Shown one piece after another: positions 34,291 through 45,833 of a stretch of 46,057 bases of DNA. The stretch's first letter is position 1. Every line of letters starts with the position of its first letter. Where the stretch lies: positions 1-46,057 of the forward strand of contig WOGZ01000266.1 in the NCBI GenBank assembly GCA_009733775.1, given 5' to 3'. This stretch comes from Alectoria sarmentosa (Eukaryota > Ascomycota > Lecanoromycetes > Lecanorales > Parmeliaceae). A program made the position numbers and the translations under genes. A model generated the notes under the pieces. It had not been told where the DNA came from, did no database searches, and saw nothing but the letters and a program-made list of their open reading frames with translations.

Positions 34291-34439
34291 GGCAGGCACA
34301 GTAGAAACGTTAATTTCTTATCAATTGAAAAACTCTTAAATATCGACATTAAAATCGTCTTTTATAAAAAAGATTATATTTTAATTCAAAACAATATAAC
34401 GTTAATCGATACGCGAAATCGTAATTTATTTTTTTTGAA

Positions 34440-35390
34440 TCTTTAAAAAGATAATAATGTTTTAATCATTTATAACGTTTTCTCAAATTCGATTTATCAA
34501 TTATAACATATTTATATAAATCATTTGAATTAATAAAATTTTAATAAACTTTTCAATATTATTATAAATGTGAATTTTTTTAAAAATATCGTTAAAAAAT
34601 ACATTTGCGAATGTTATGTGATGAATCGTTAAAAGATTGTTTTTCATAATTCGCTTATAACGCTCGATATCTTATTAAACGAATTTATTTATAACGATTT
34701 TATTAAATCTTTAATTTTTATTAATTTCAACGATTATAAATACTTTATAACGTTTAAAAATGATTTCATTTATTATTTTAAAATTTATTATATTCGTTAT
34801 AAAAATGAAACCTTCGTTAAATTTTTACGTTTCAAAATTTATTTAAAATCTCGCGATTATCGAATCAATCGCATTTATCTTAATAATGAAAACGAATATA
34901 TTAATAAAACCTTTTTTAAATGTTTCATTTAATCGAACATCAAATAAAAATTCATTATTATAAATAATTTCGAAATGAGTAAAACCGTCGAGCGATTTAA
35001 TTAAATTTTAATGAATAAAATTTATTCAATTTTATTAAATTTCAATCTTAACAAATTCTTTTAATTTAAAATAATAATCATAATCAATTATTTAATAATG
35101 CGTTTTTTTAACATCAAAATCATCGTTATATTTTTCGAAATCTTTTATTATTATAAATCTATTTTTTCTCATTTGCGTATTATTAACTTTATCGTTTACG
35201 TTTTAAAACGTATTTAAAAAAAATTATAAATAAAAGCGAAAAATGTATTCTTTTAAATTACGAAAACGAATTCATTTTTCGTTTTTATAATTTAATCAAA
35301 AAGAAAATTATTCGCGTTAACGATATATATTTTATCGAAAAACGTTCACATTTCATAAATTTCAAAGAGGAAATTAAAATTTACGAATTT
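34440..35390 (+). pseudogene. A3 integrase relic
   Basis: Colinear with A2 integrase. The first catalytic Asp (34696) is kept, while the second position is Asn (34882), a G-to-A change. LNEFIYNDFIKSLIFINFNDYKYF and the C-terminal LNYENEFIFRFYNLI are readable. Confidence 0.75.
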
Positions 35391-35984
35391 TCAAATAAAC
35401 GTTAACGTTTTTTTATATCAACATTTATTATAAAAAAGACATTGAATAAACAACGTATTATTATATTGTTAAACGTTAAATCTATAATTTCGATTAATTC
35501 AAATCGATTATCATTAACGAATATTTCATCGTTAATCGTTAATCGCTTTTAAAGATCTCATTTTATCGTTATTATAATGCGTATGTTTATAACATTTATT
35601 AAATTTATTATATCAATTATCAAATCTATTATCATTTTCTCTTCATTAATATTTTGGAAATTTATTAAAATAAAAATTATGCGAAAACATCTCAAATATA
35701 AAATTATTCAAAAAATATTTAATGATCATAAAAATTTCATTATTTCGAATCTTCATAATTTATCATTTAATTTTTTAATAAAAGCTTTCGTTATCTTTAT
35801 TTTTTTTGCGAATCATATTAATAAACCTAACATCTTCGAATTTATAATTTATAAATAAACGATCTTTAACAATTTAATTCGTATAAATTGAAAAATTGAT
35901 ATGCGAAATAAATATAAATTTTTCATAAATAATAACATTTGATATTTTATTTAAACGTTTTCAAAAATTCGTATTTTTCGAGAT

Positions 35985-36740
35985 CGTTAAATTTACATCG
36001 TGAAACGAGATCTCGAAAAAAAAGTTACTTATTATAAAACACGTTGAATTATTCGAAAATTCGAATAACAAAAGAATCATAATTATTATAATATTTTCGC
36101 GTCAATAATAAAGTTCATAAATTATAAAACGATTTTTACATTTATAACGATTATGAATTAAAATGTAAAATAAATAAACGTTAAAATCGTTTTTTTTTAT
36201 AACGATGTTCAAAAAAACATTTATATATAATAATTTAAAAACTTTAATAAAAATAATATCAAAGTTTATAAATTGAATAAAACCCTTTATGATTTAAAGC
36301 AATCTTTTAAAATTTAATATCAACATTTTTCAATTTATATAAAAAAACTCGATTTCAATCTCATCGAATCGAACGATAATGTGTTTATGAATTTCAAAAA
36401 AAAAATCATTATAACGCTTTATATCGATGATGTCTTGAATATAAATCGCAATAAAATCATCATCAAACGAATCAAAAATGTCTTAAACGTCAAATTTCAC
36501 ATATTAAATTTAAGATTATACGTTTTTTATTTAAACATGATCGTCAAAAGAAATCATTATAATAACATTATTCATTTAAAACAAAAAACGTACATCACAC
36601 ATTTTCTCAATCACTTCAAATATTAAAATCTCACTTTTATCAATATATTATTCGAAATCAATCGCAAATTAACATCTATCGAAAAAAATTATGTGATTTT
36701 CAAAAAATTTCGTGAAAAATATTAATTCGTTATAAACTTT
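35985..36740 (+). pseudogene. A3 reverse transcriptase relic, catalytic YIDD retained
   Basis: Copia RT with KRDLEKKVTYYKTR at the start, NVK*INVKIVFFYND, KLNKTLYDLKQS, and an open frame 36381-36626. That frame contains ALYIDDVL-like TLYIDDVLNI, with both catalytic aspartates intact (36420-36431), and LKQKTYITHFLNHF. Stops upstream and downstream still kill the protein. It is the least damaged RT active site in the window. Confidence 0.85.
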
Positions 36741-36959
36741 TCTATATATATTATGTTGAGAACTCGTCCCGATATCGTTTATATTATTTCTTTAATTAAT
36801 TAATATTTAATCAACCTTATTTTAACGCATTGAAATGCGATTATTCGAATCTTTCGATATTTTAAAAACATTATACATTACGAATTTATATATAAAAACT
36901 TTTTAAAGAATTTATTCGATTATATTAATTTTAATTAAATTGAGAATTCAATTTAAAGG

Positions 36960-37281
36960 TTCATTTTCGATTATTTATTTAATTTAAATAATAACATTAT
37001 TAATTAATTAAATAAACGTTAAATCATTATGACATTATTTATTTATAAAATAAAATATATCGATTAAACGCAAATTATTAAGAAAATTATTTGATTGAAA
37101 AACCTTTTTAATTAACTTTTACAATTTAATAATTCAAACTTTAAAATTATTATGATTTTTAAAAATAATCAAAACGCAATCGTTTTCGCAAAAAATGTTT
37201 AATTTCATATTCGCATCAAGCACATTAACATCGCTCATCATTTTATGCGCGAAAAAGTTAATAATAATATTATAAATGTTT
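36960..37281 (+). pseudogene. A3 RNase H relic
   Basis: NNQNAIVFAKN followed by a TAA, then HIRIKHINIAHHFMREKV, the conserved copia RNase H end. Confidence 0.8.
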
Positions 37282-38561
37282 AATATATTCTCATTGATAA
37301 ACAAATAATTAATAACCTTATTAAAACCTTATGTTTTAATAAGTTTATTATTTTTCGCGATGCTTTTAAGATGAAAATAACCTCACATTATTCATTTAAA
37401 ATTATTTAAATCATTATTTCAAAGAAAACGCCTGAAACGCTTTAAATCGTTTAAATCGTTTCATTATCATTATTTAACGTCCTCAATTTCAAAAAAGCGA
37501 TTTCATTAATTCTCACATTTCGAATAATCGATCGATATCGAAATTACCCGCAGAACCTTAATATTAATCTTGATGTGTCAAAACTTCGTCATATCATTAT
37601 CATATCAAAAACTAATTTATCGTTATTGCAATTATATTCACAAACTTTACGAACCTCTTTTCGAAACATCTATATTTATGTTCGATTCAAATTTGAAATT
37701 TATAATATCATTCAAAAGGTCGCTATCGTCGTCTTTTCGTTAATCGCCTTAAATATTCTCATTAAAATCATTATATTCAAATTTCTTGAAATCATTATGC
37801 TTATGCTTTTAAAATCATCATATTTATGTTTTTAAACGTTATTGTCGTTATCATTATCATCATCATTATCGTAATATATCAATCGTAATTTATATGCATT
37901 TCATTAATTATTATTATCAAGCATCAATATCTTAAAACGACTCTTATGAACCTTACAGTCGATTGTATACATACATATATATGCATATGCAATTCGAAAT
38001 ATTTCGTTCAATCGAAAAATAAATTCTCACATATATTCATCGATCATATGTCGATCGATTTTTGATATATATCAGATGAACTGAAAATAAATTTGTCAAA
38101 AAACGATTTTTCGTCAAAAAGTGGAATTTTTTTTATGTGACATCGTGACGGATATGTTCAAAAGAACATAATCGTTTTCAGATTTTCGATTTTCATTCTT
38201 TTTATCCGGCTTTGAACATCGCGAATTTCGAATCTCGTTTTAAAATTCGAATGTTTATAAGGAGGGGGGGAAGGTGATGCATAAAAAATAAAGATGATTT
38301 ATGAAATAAAAATGATTCATGAAAGAGAAATGATTATTCTTTTTCGAATTTTCATTGTTTTTATCCGATTTTGAACATCGCGAATTTCGAATCTTATATT
38401 TAAAATTCGGGTTTTTATAAAACGTATAAAGGGTAAAAAAAATGCATAGAGGTGATTTCACATTAATTATTCGACATTAAATTCATTATAATTATTCGAC
38501 GCTCGATTTATCTTATTTATTCAATATTCGATTTTTTTAAAAGTATGCGTGCGAAGAGAAG

Positions 38562-38686
38562 TGTCGAAATTTAGGTTATATAATAAGTTACGTGACACGA
38601 GCGCATGCGCTTATAACATAGATCGCATTTTCCTTCGTAACACTTTTAAAGTAATATAACTAAGTGTTCTACATTATATTTCCACA
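38562..38686 (+). repeat. 3' LTR of A3, 125 bp
   Basis: TGTCGAAATT...TTTCCACA. Its first CACGTG box is lost (TTATATAAT) and the second is TACGTG; GCGCATGCGC is intact. Confidence 0.88.
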
Positions 38687-38691
38687 TATAA

Positions 38692-40598
38692 CGTTTTTCA
38701 TTTATTACGTTATAAATAATTAAATCGAATTTAATTATTTTCGAATTATAAAGCATATAAATTTAAATATAAATTATTATAAAAATATTATAAATTTCGT
38801 CGAGTTTTATGAGAAAAAATTAAATGAGATAAAGTTTCGACAATAATAATAAATCGTTTAAATTAACGATTTCGACGTTGATTTTACGAAAATCTTTTTT
38901 ATATTAACGAACGTTTTCTTTCGAAATTAATGTTGATGCTATGCAATTAACGCATAAATTTAATATAAAATTCGAAATTTATAAATTTATAACAAACATC
39001 GATAACGTTTAATATAATTTAAAGATTTTCGTTATGTTTTTTAATAAATTAACGATTAACGTAATTAAAACGTTAACGAATAATCACGTAAACTTTAAAT
39101 TTAATAATATTAATAAAAAATAAAAAATTATTTAACATTAATTAATCGTTAATATCTTCGCTTCATTTAATGTATTTGATAATAAATTTCAAAATGATAA
39201 TAAAAGTTAAAGAGAAACTGTCTTTATTATTTATAAAAACATTTTCAATAATATCTTAAACGTTAAATTTAATTATCGATATTAAAATAAATAAATAAAA
39301 AAATATAAAAAATTAATAATAATGATAAAAATAATGAAAACGAGATTTTTATCACGATTAAAAACGAATTGAAAATATCGATTTAAAAACTGCCGCTTTA
39401 AAAAAATATCGAAATAAATAAATTTAATAACGATTTAAAAAACGATTTAAACGTTTTAAAAAAAATTGAAAAACGAAATCGTTTACCTTTAACGCGTAAA
39501 TTAAAGATTTCGATATTATTTAAAACGTTAAATGACTTTTCATTAACTTTAAAATCGTTATCATATAACGATAATAGAAAAAAAATGAAATAAATGCTTT
39601 ATCAATTTTCGTCAAAATCGTTTAAATTTTTATCGATATTAATTAATTATTATCGTTATGTTTTAAGGTTTTATAATAATAACGAGAAATATTTATGCGA
39701 AAATTGATAATAAATTTAAATAATAATATTATAATAAAATGATATTAATGATATAAAGAATTTGATTTTGATTTTGATAATAAAAATTAAATTTGATTAA
39801 GATTATATTGAATGCAATTGCAAACGTGTAAACTTTTTTAAAAAATTTATATTCTTTTTATGTTATTCAATCAAAAATTCGAATTTAAAATATTCGTTTC
39901 GACGATTATCATCGTGAAATTAAAATTAATTAAATTTTATAATTACAATAATAAAATGTTATTGATAATGAATAAAAAATTCGATAATAAAATCTTAATC
40001 TCTTTTTTTAAAGGGTTTTTGAAATTAAAATGTCAATTTTGACATATAAAATTTATTATTTTTGATTTTAAATAAACTTTTAAGCGTTTGAATAATAATA
40101 AAATCAATTTTGAATTGTTTTAAATAATAATCAAATTGATAATGAAATTGACATTCAATTATTCAATTTATTTCATTAATTTAATATATCGTTAAAAATG
40201 CAAATCATCAAATTAATGAAATGTTATAAAAATAAAAGCGCATTTTCTTTTTTATTTAATGTGTTTCATATAAAAAATTTAATAATATTATAAGAATCTT
40301 ATTATGATTCGATTATATGATCGTAAATCGCATACGATTTCGATTAAAAGTGAATAATTTCGGCTCATTGAAAATTGAAAATTTTTTAATCTTTAAATTT
40401 CGAATCATAATCGTTTAAGTTTAAAGATTATTTTATAAATGAAAATTGTTTATTTCAAAAAAATTGATTAAATAAAGATTTTTATAATTGATTGTCTCAT
40501 TGCGATAAACATAAAATGTTTAACAATGATTATAATCATAATAATAAATAAATAAATTATGTTTATAACGATTGTCGAGCAAATTCGAATTTATAACT
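38692..40598 (-). pseudogene. gag: A4 leader and N-terminal gag relic
   Basis: The right-hand part of A4, from the primer site near 40598 leftward to the A3 insertion. Its reverse complement is colinear with A2 5518-7420, including the 6550-7400 gag region (about 39560-38692). No intact frame remains. Confidence 0.7.
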
Positions 40599-40723
40599 TA
40601 TGAAAATATGATATAAAACATTTAATTACATTATTTTAAGAGTGTTATAAAGGAAAGTGCGATTTATATTATAAACGTATACGCTCGTGTCACGTGACTT
40701 ATCACGTGACCTGAACTTCGACA
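40599..40723 (-). repeat. 5' LTR of A4, 125 bp
   Basis: The inverted family A LTR, from TATGAAAATATGA (terminal TG altered to TA) to CTTCGACA. Two CACGTG boxes are intact near 40690-40708. The inverted primer site lies to its left. Confidence 0.88.
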
Positions 40724-41078
40724 ATATAAAAATGCAATTAACTTTATCGTTTATTTCAAAAACATTTATAACAATATCATTAATTTATCGTTTAAATTAA
40801 GATTGAAAATCAACTTTTTCATTTTTCTTTTTTACACGAATTTAAATAAATCGAATAACGCTTATTTCACTTATTATATTCAAAATCACAAATTCATAAA
40901 TGATATCAATATTAAAATAACTTATTCAATAAAATACGCTATTATTCGATTCATTTAATTTATAATAAACTCTTTTTTTAAACGTTAAAAGTTTATTTTT
41001 ATATTCATTATTTAGCGCCCTTCTCGCTTTATTATTTCAAATTCAACTTTAAAATATATCATTATTATTAAATTTTAA

Positions 41079-41433
41079 AAAAGCGTTATATTTGATTTTA
41101 ACAATAAAATCATTCAAAAATTCGTCAAATACTGCACTCATTGCAAAAAACATTATCATATCAAATCGAAATGCGATCAACTCTCTGATAAGAGTCGTCA
41201 AAATAATAATAATTCTAACGATAATAACGACAAAAGAAATAATAACAATAATAATAATAATAATAACGATAATAATAAATTTAAAAATAAAAAGGATAAC
41301 GATCGAAGAGATAACAAATTTAATAACAAAAAACGTCATCACAAAAATCAAAACTCTATCGAATCTTTTGATAATCAAAAAAAAACCATAATTATCTTTA
41401 CGATTAAAATAAATAATTCATTCCTTTCGCGAT
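41079..41433 (+). pseudogene. gag: B2 gag C-terminus with intact CCHC zinc knuckle and poly-Asn tail
   Basis: A frame without a start codon, open from about 41079 to a TAA near 41431. It contains KYCTHCKKHYHIKSKCDQ, a canonical C-x2-C-x4-H-x4-C nucleic-acid-binding knuckle (41133-41174). An Asn/Lys-rich low-complexity stretch with runs of Asn (about 41200-41300) and a basic NKKRHHKNQN segment follow. Zinc knuckles bind element RNA in Gag. The overlapping frames at 41092-41391 (plus) and 41049-41378 (minus) are shadows of this one. Confidence 0.8.
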
Positions 41434-41434
41434 A

Positions 41435-41800
41435 AGCGATAAATTATATTTGTTTTCAACACTTCACGTTTAACAAAGATTATTTTATATAATATCGCGC
41501 CTTCGATCTTAAATTAAACGATATTTATTTCATTGAAAATATTAAAAACGCTCGCATTTTCATTAACATTAATAAAATACGCATTAATATCGTTATCAAT
41601 AATCAAAAAAAGAAACTTATTCTCAGGAATATTTTTTTTATCTTAAATTTACCTTTAAACTTAATCTCTCAAAAACAATTAATGCGTAATAACATTCAAA
41701 TGAAATTTATATAAAACGATATCAAATTTAACAATCGTGATATTATTATTTGATTACAAAACAATAACCTTTATTATTTACGTCTATAAAAACCTAATTA
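41435..41800 (+). pseudogene. B2 protease relic
   Basis: Reads CFQHFTFNKDYF, then YRAFDLKLNDIYFIENIKNARI and INIVINNQKKKLILRNIFFILNLPLNLISQKQL. This matches the copia protease layout, where D-S-G-x-S-x-H-x-T begins the domain and N-L-I-S-Q ends it. The catalytic Asp position is Asn. Confidence 0.78.
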
Positions 41801-41989
41801 AACTTTAATTATTTTCAAATAATCATTAATGTTTATATTTATATTTAAATAACATAACATCAAATTCATCATATTTTATATCACTTCAAAATATAAAAAA
41901 CATTTTAATCTTATAAATAACATTATTCCTCAATCAACTTATTTCGATTTTTTTTTTCGAACTTAAATTATAATGCTATTACATCGCGA

Positions 41990-42960
41990 AAAATCAACGA
42001 TTAAACGCTCGATTTATAACATATTCACATAAATCATTTAAAACATTAAAACGTTCGAAAGCTAATCAAGTTATTCAAAAATATCGATTTAATTAAAACG
42101 ATCATCAATAAAAAGTTTTATATTTCATACGCAATCAAAAAGATACAAAAAACGCCGCACAAATTTCACATTCGCTTTAAAAAAAAACTTTTAAATTTAA
42201 TTCATAACGATATTTGCGATTTTATCACTTTTTAAAATCGCTTTAATAACAAATATTTTATCATTTTTATTAACGATTAAAATAAGCGTTTTAAAATTAA
42301 AATCATCGAATATAAAAGCGAAATCTTTTTTATCTTTAAGCGCTATCAAATTAAAAATCAATATAAAAATATCATTACTAAACGTTTTCGAATTAATTAT
42401 AACGACGAATACGAAAACTTTGATTTTAATATTTATTATATCGATCATAACATCACGTGAAACTTTATTCATTTTGAAAATTTCGAATAAAATGAAATTA
42501 TTGAACGATTTAATCAAATGCTATTCAACATTATCAACATCATCATTAAAAACATTAACCTTGATTAAAAATATTGATCAAAATTTATATTAATCGTTAA
42601 TTATCTTTAAAATCGAAATCTTATACGATCGCGCAAACTCATTTCGTATCAAATTCACATAAATTATAAATCTTATTTAAATTATATACGACGCATTAAA
42701 ACTTCAAACTTTATTATTTTGCGCAAGCTCATTATTGATTAAAAAAAAATCAAAAACGCGTTGTCAAACAAAATCTTATTAATTACAAAAACGATTATAT
42801 TTATTATACATTATTATCAAATAACAATATCATTCGATCTTCTAAAATCGTTTGAAATTTAAAAAAAAAAATCTTTATTTGATTCACAATTATCAATTAA
42901 TTTAATTATAAAAAAAATTCGTTATTTATAACGCCTTTCGTCATTAAAAATTATTTATTT
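41990..42960 (+). pseudogene. B2 integrase relic
   Basis: A pre-integrase segment (SHKSFKTLKRSKANQVIQ, about 42015-42080) precedes the rve core: LIHNDICDFIT with the first catalytic Asp kept at 42209, FNNKYFIIFINDLK, an Asn at the second Asp position (RINYNDEY), and ERFNQMLFN with the Glu kept near 42503. The frame at 42197-42517 on the minus strand is a shadow. Confidence 0.75.
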
Positions 42961-43389
42961 ATAAATGAAATGAACATTAATAAATTCATTCAATCATTCA
43001 AATTTAAACCTTTTATAACCTTTACAATTGTTAAATTCATAAATTTTTTTAAAATTAACACATCAATTCTCAATTCGTCGCCGTCATCAATTTTCACTTT
43101 TCAAAACGATGTGTCAAATAATATATCATTATTTTATTCAAATCATCCTTATTTCATATCGCGCGATTTTTCATCAAATTTCATTCAATTTTATGCGATA
43201 ATTATTTAAATTGTTAACGCAATAAAATCGTACGAGTCAAAGACTTATAAAAAAATGATTATTAATAATTTTTATCGAAAACAATGAAAAAGTAACATAA
43301 TCGAAAAAATAATTCTTTATTAAAAAATAAAATTTAAAAACTTATCAATTTATTTAAAAAGCGCATTGTTTTTTATAATAAATAAATTT

Positions 43390-44170
43390 ATATCATCAAG
43401 CGCGAAACTCGCGACGAAATTATTTATTTCAAAATTCATTAAATAATTTATGACTTCGAATAACGAAAAAACTTAAATTTCAATAAAACTTTCGTTTTAA
43501 TAATTGAATTTATATTTTATAAAACGATCTTCATTTTAATCGTCGTCGAAAATTAAAATTTAAAATAAATAAACGTCAAAATCGCTTTTCTTTACGATAA
43601 CATTAAAAAAAAGATTTACGTAAAATAACTCATTGAATATACCTTAAAAAAATATTTTAATAAAATCTATAAGTTCAATAAAGCCCTTTATAATCTAAAA
43701 TAATTCTCTTAAATTTAATATAACACCTTTATCGAATATATAAAAAAAATCGATCTCATTTTCATTAATATCAACTTCAACGTCTTTATTAACCTAAACA
43801 TTAATATTATTATCGCTCTTTATATAAATAATATCCTTATCATTAACTCATCTCGATTTAAAATTCAATAAATAAAAAATGCTCTCAATGTCAAATTCAA
43901 AATAAACGATTTCAATCTTTATAATTATTATTTAAAAATAACAATAACTCGCGATTATATTAATCGAATTTTATAATTAAAACAATTCGTTTATATCGAG
44001 CGTTTTCTTCGTATTCATAAAATATAAAAAATCAAAATAAAGTTTATTCTAATAAAGATTAATTTGCGATCAACATTTATCAAAAAAAAATATATAACTT
44101 TCAAAAAATTTCTTTAAATTTATTAATCAATTATGAAATTTCTTATATACGTTATATTCGATATTAAATC
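43390..44170 (+). pseudogene. B2 reverse transcriptase relic
   Basis: RVT_2 blocks in order: KRETRDEIIYFKIH*IIYDFE*RK, NKTFVLIIEFI, NLK*INVKIAFLYDNIKKKIYV, YKFNKALYNLK, ALYINNILI at the catalytic box (43821-43832, both Asp changed to Asn), ITITRDYINRIL*LKQFVYIERFLR. Matching, less complete sequence lies inverted in B1. Confidence 0.82.
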
Positions 44171-44299
44171 TAACATTATTTTCGTTATTTTAATGATCTT
44201 TTAATACGTTTTCAATTTTATTAAAACTCATTATATCGTTATTAAGCGTATTTTTCGTTATTTAAAAAAAATTATTAATTAATATCTCATTTATAAAAA

Positions 44300-44720
44300 T
44301 ACGTTTCAAATACTCATTAATTATATTAATTTCGATTAAATTAATAATCACAATATTCGCAAATCAATCTTAAATTACGTCTTTAATTTGAGAAATAAAA
44401 TTATCAATTAATCATTTAAGCGATAATTTATAATCGTATTAATTATTTATAAAATTAAATATATCGATCAAATATAAATTATTAAAAAAGTTATTTAATT
44501 AAAAGATCTTTTAAGTCAAATTCGTTTCAATGAGACGCTTTAAACGATTATTATTTATAATAATAAAGTAATCAAAACGCAATTGCGCTCGCTAAAAGTC
44601 TTTAACATTATAATTATATTAAATATATCAACATTTAACATCATTAAATGCGCGATTAAATCGTTAATAATAATATTAATTTATAATACGTGCTTATTAA
44701 CAAGCAAATCGTCGACGACC
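44300..44720 (+). pseudogene. B2 RNase H relic
   Basis: Frame reading NQNAIALAKSL*HYNYIKYINI*HH*MRD starting near 44570, the conserved copia RNase H block. The open frame at 44583-44807 is in a different phase and is not the gene. Confidence 0.78.
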
Positions 44721-45225
44721 TTATTAAATCTCTTTATAAAAACAAATTCGAATTATTTCGCAAATTCATTAATCTCGAATTACGCTCTTAAAATAGATAA
44801 AATTTAAAACATTATTTAAAAATAAATAAATTATTTCTTTTCTCGCTTTTGTGAGAATTTTTTCATTTAATTAATTTTCACATTATAAATAATCGATCGA
44901 ATTTACTCGCAAAATCTCAAATATAAATCTTAACATCTCATATAAACAAATTTCGACCTATCAAAACTCAATTTAAAATTGATTTATAATTATTATATTT
45001 ATAATTATCAAACTTGCGAGTTTTTGTTTAAAAAGCTCATATTTATATATTTCCAAAATTTGAAATTTACGTTATTATCAAAAAGGTCATTATCGTCGAT
45101 TCTCGTTATTTGTTTTAAATTTCTCTTCAAAATCACCATATTAATGCTTCTTAAAATCATTATTTTCATTTACTTAAACGCTAATATCGTTATCATTATC
45201 ATTATCATTATCGCAATTGTTAAGA

Positions 45226-45833
45226 GAATCGTTATGTTGTCATGTTGCCAAGCTTATTGTATCTGTTTAACAGACGATATTTTGTCAAGTTTATGATTTG
45301 ATAAGAAGTTGATAGATAATCAATTCTCATAAAAGAATCGATCAATTTATAATTATTCAAAATATGATCTTTTTGATATATCACATTATCGATATCATTA
45401 TGTCGTCAATTATAAGCATATCGCTTATTATAAATTTAATAAGCATTTCATAGTTAATTAATCGTATTCTCAACATTTAATAATAACATTTATATATAAT
45501 TATTTAATTAAGCTTCTTCATTGATAATAATTATACGATATTAGATTTTTCATCATTTAAATATATTGTATTATTTAAATCGACGATTTATTATCTATCG
45601 ATTAATTCAATTTATTTATAACATTAAACATTTCATTTCAAACTCTTATCAAATGATCGAGTTTCAATATTGTTAAAATCGTTCTTCTTTAATCATTTAT
45701 TCTTTTTTAATTAATTATTGATTTCTTTTGACAATCTTTTTTTAAATTGATAAGCGTATTTCTTTATTAAAAGATAAATATTATTTGACGAAGAGAATCG
45801 ATAATTGAAATTTTATTAAATTTATTCTTTTTA
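45226..45833. other. Unassigned sequence after B2, partly undamaged
   Basis: 45226-45310 has normal CpA/TpG content and resembles none of the LTRs here; the rest is AT-rich. It may be the family-specific 3' region of B2 or unrelated DNA. No gene seen. Confidence 0.4.

Larger units (their letters stand above)
33397..34304. other. GC-normal island of about 0.9 kb: minisatellite plus long hairpin
   Basis: Inserted where A2 reads GATATGAACGTC; left junction near 33397, right junction near 34304. It is the only long stretch with normal base composition. One 60-base line (33661-33720) has 11 CpA by my count, while 10861-10920 in A2 has none. Parts: CGATGTTC-type direct units (about 33430-33465), a GCCGCTG...CAGCGGC inverted pair (about 33498-33546), a 29-bp minisatellite (33621-33990), and a long imperfect inverted repeat (about 34000-34290). 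It has no clear terminal inverted repeat or target duplication and no credible gene; the His-rich frames are by-products of the repeats. It may be a fold-back element or transduced satellite. Confidence 0.75.
33120..34440 (+). pseudogene. A3 protease relic, split by the 0.9-kb island
   Basis: The N-terminal half (about 33120-33396) includes IRIMINSNYIHHFFIDYS, again with the catalytic Asp changed to Asn. The second half resumes at about 34305 (NVNFLSIEKLLNIDIKIVFYKKD). The open frame at 34129-34446 is a chance chimera of island sequence and protease and should not be read as a gene. Confidence 0.75.
30584..38686 (+). mobile_element. Copia family A, copy A3: complete, 8103 bp with an internal island
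   Basis: A complete plus-strand family A element: LTRs 30584-30708 and 38562-38686, primer site at 30709, polypurine tract GAAGAGAAG at 38553-38561. It is colinear with A2 throughout, except for an insertion of about 0.9 kb (33397-34304) in protease and small indels, which explains its extra length. It is the innermost retrotransposon of the stack, and so the youngest of A4, B2 and A5, yet it is still heavily mutated. Confidence 0.92.
30579..38691. repeat. Target duplication TATAA around A3 (30579-30583 and 38687-38691)
   Basis: A perfect 5-bp duplication abutting the LTR termini. It shows a clean integration of A3 into A4. Confidence 0.9.
25453..40723 (-). mobile_element. Copia family A, copy A4, complete but split by A3
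   Basis: A minus-strand family A element with 3' LTR at 25453-25577 and 5' LTR at 40599-40723. The body is 25578-30583 plus 38692-40598. Removing A3 (8103 bp) and one 5-bp duplication leaves about 7163 bp, close to the 7167 bp of A2. Joining the sequences either side of A3 restores a match to A2 near 7417, within the gag region. Pol order on the minus strand is as in A2. All genes are stop-ridden. Confidence 0.9.
25448..40728. repeat. Target duplication around A4: ACATA (25448-25452) and ATATA (40724-40728)
   Basis: The two 5-bp copies differ by one C-to-T in a CpA context, the classical RIP change. They abut the terminal TG and CA of the A4 LTRs. Confidence 0.75.
23609..45225 (+). mobile_element. 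Copia family B, copy B2, split by A4; 3' end not found
   Basis: A plus-strand Ty1/copia element whose two parts are 23609-25452 and 40729-45225. It has a 135-bp 5' LTR, an initiator-Met primer site, gag with a zinc knuckle, protease, integrase, RT and RNase H in copia order. It was cut in gag by A4, leaving ACATA on the left and ATATA on the right. Both halves are strikingly C-rich and G-poor on the plus strand, which supports their having been one unit when RIP struck. Homology to the family A 3' region is traceable to about 45215. No matching 3' LTR follows, so the end is either deleted or past the window. Confidence 0.82.

Noticed and set aside
34129..34446. 105-codon plus frame
   Set aside because: A chance fusion of hairpin-island sequence with the downstream half of the A3 protease.
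41092..41391. 99-codon plus frame and the overlapping minus frame at 41049-41378
   Set aside because: Out of phase with the zinc-knuckle Gag frame; they are shadows of it.
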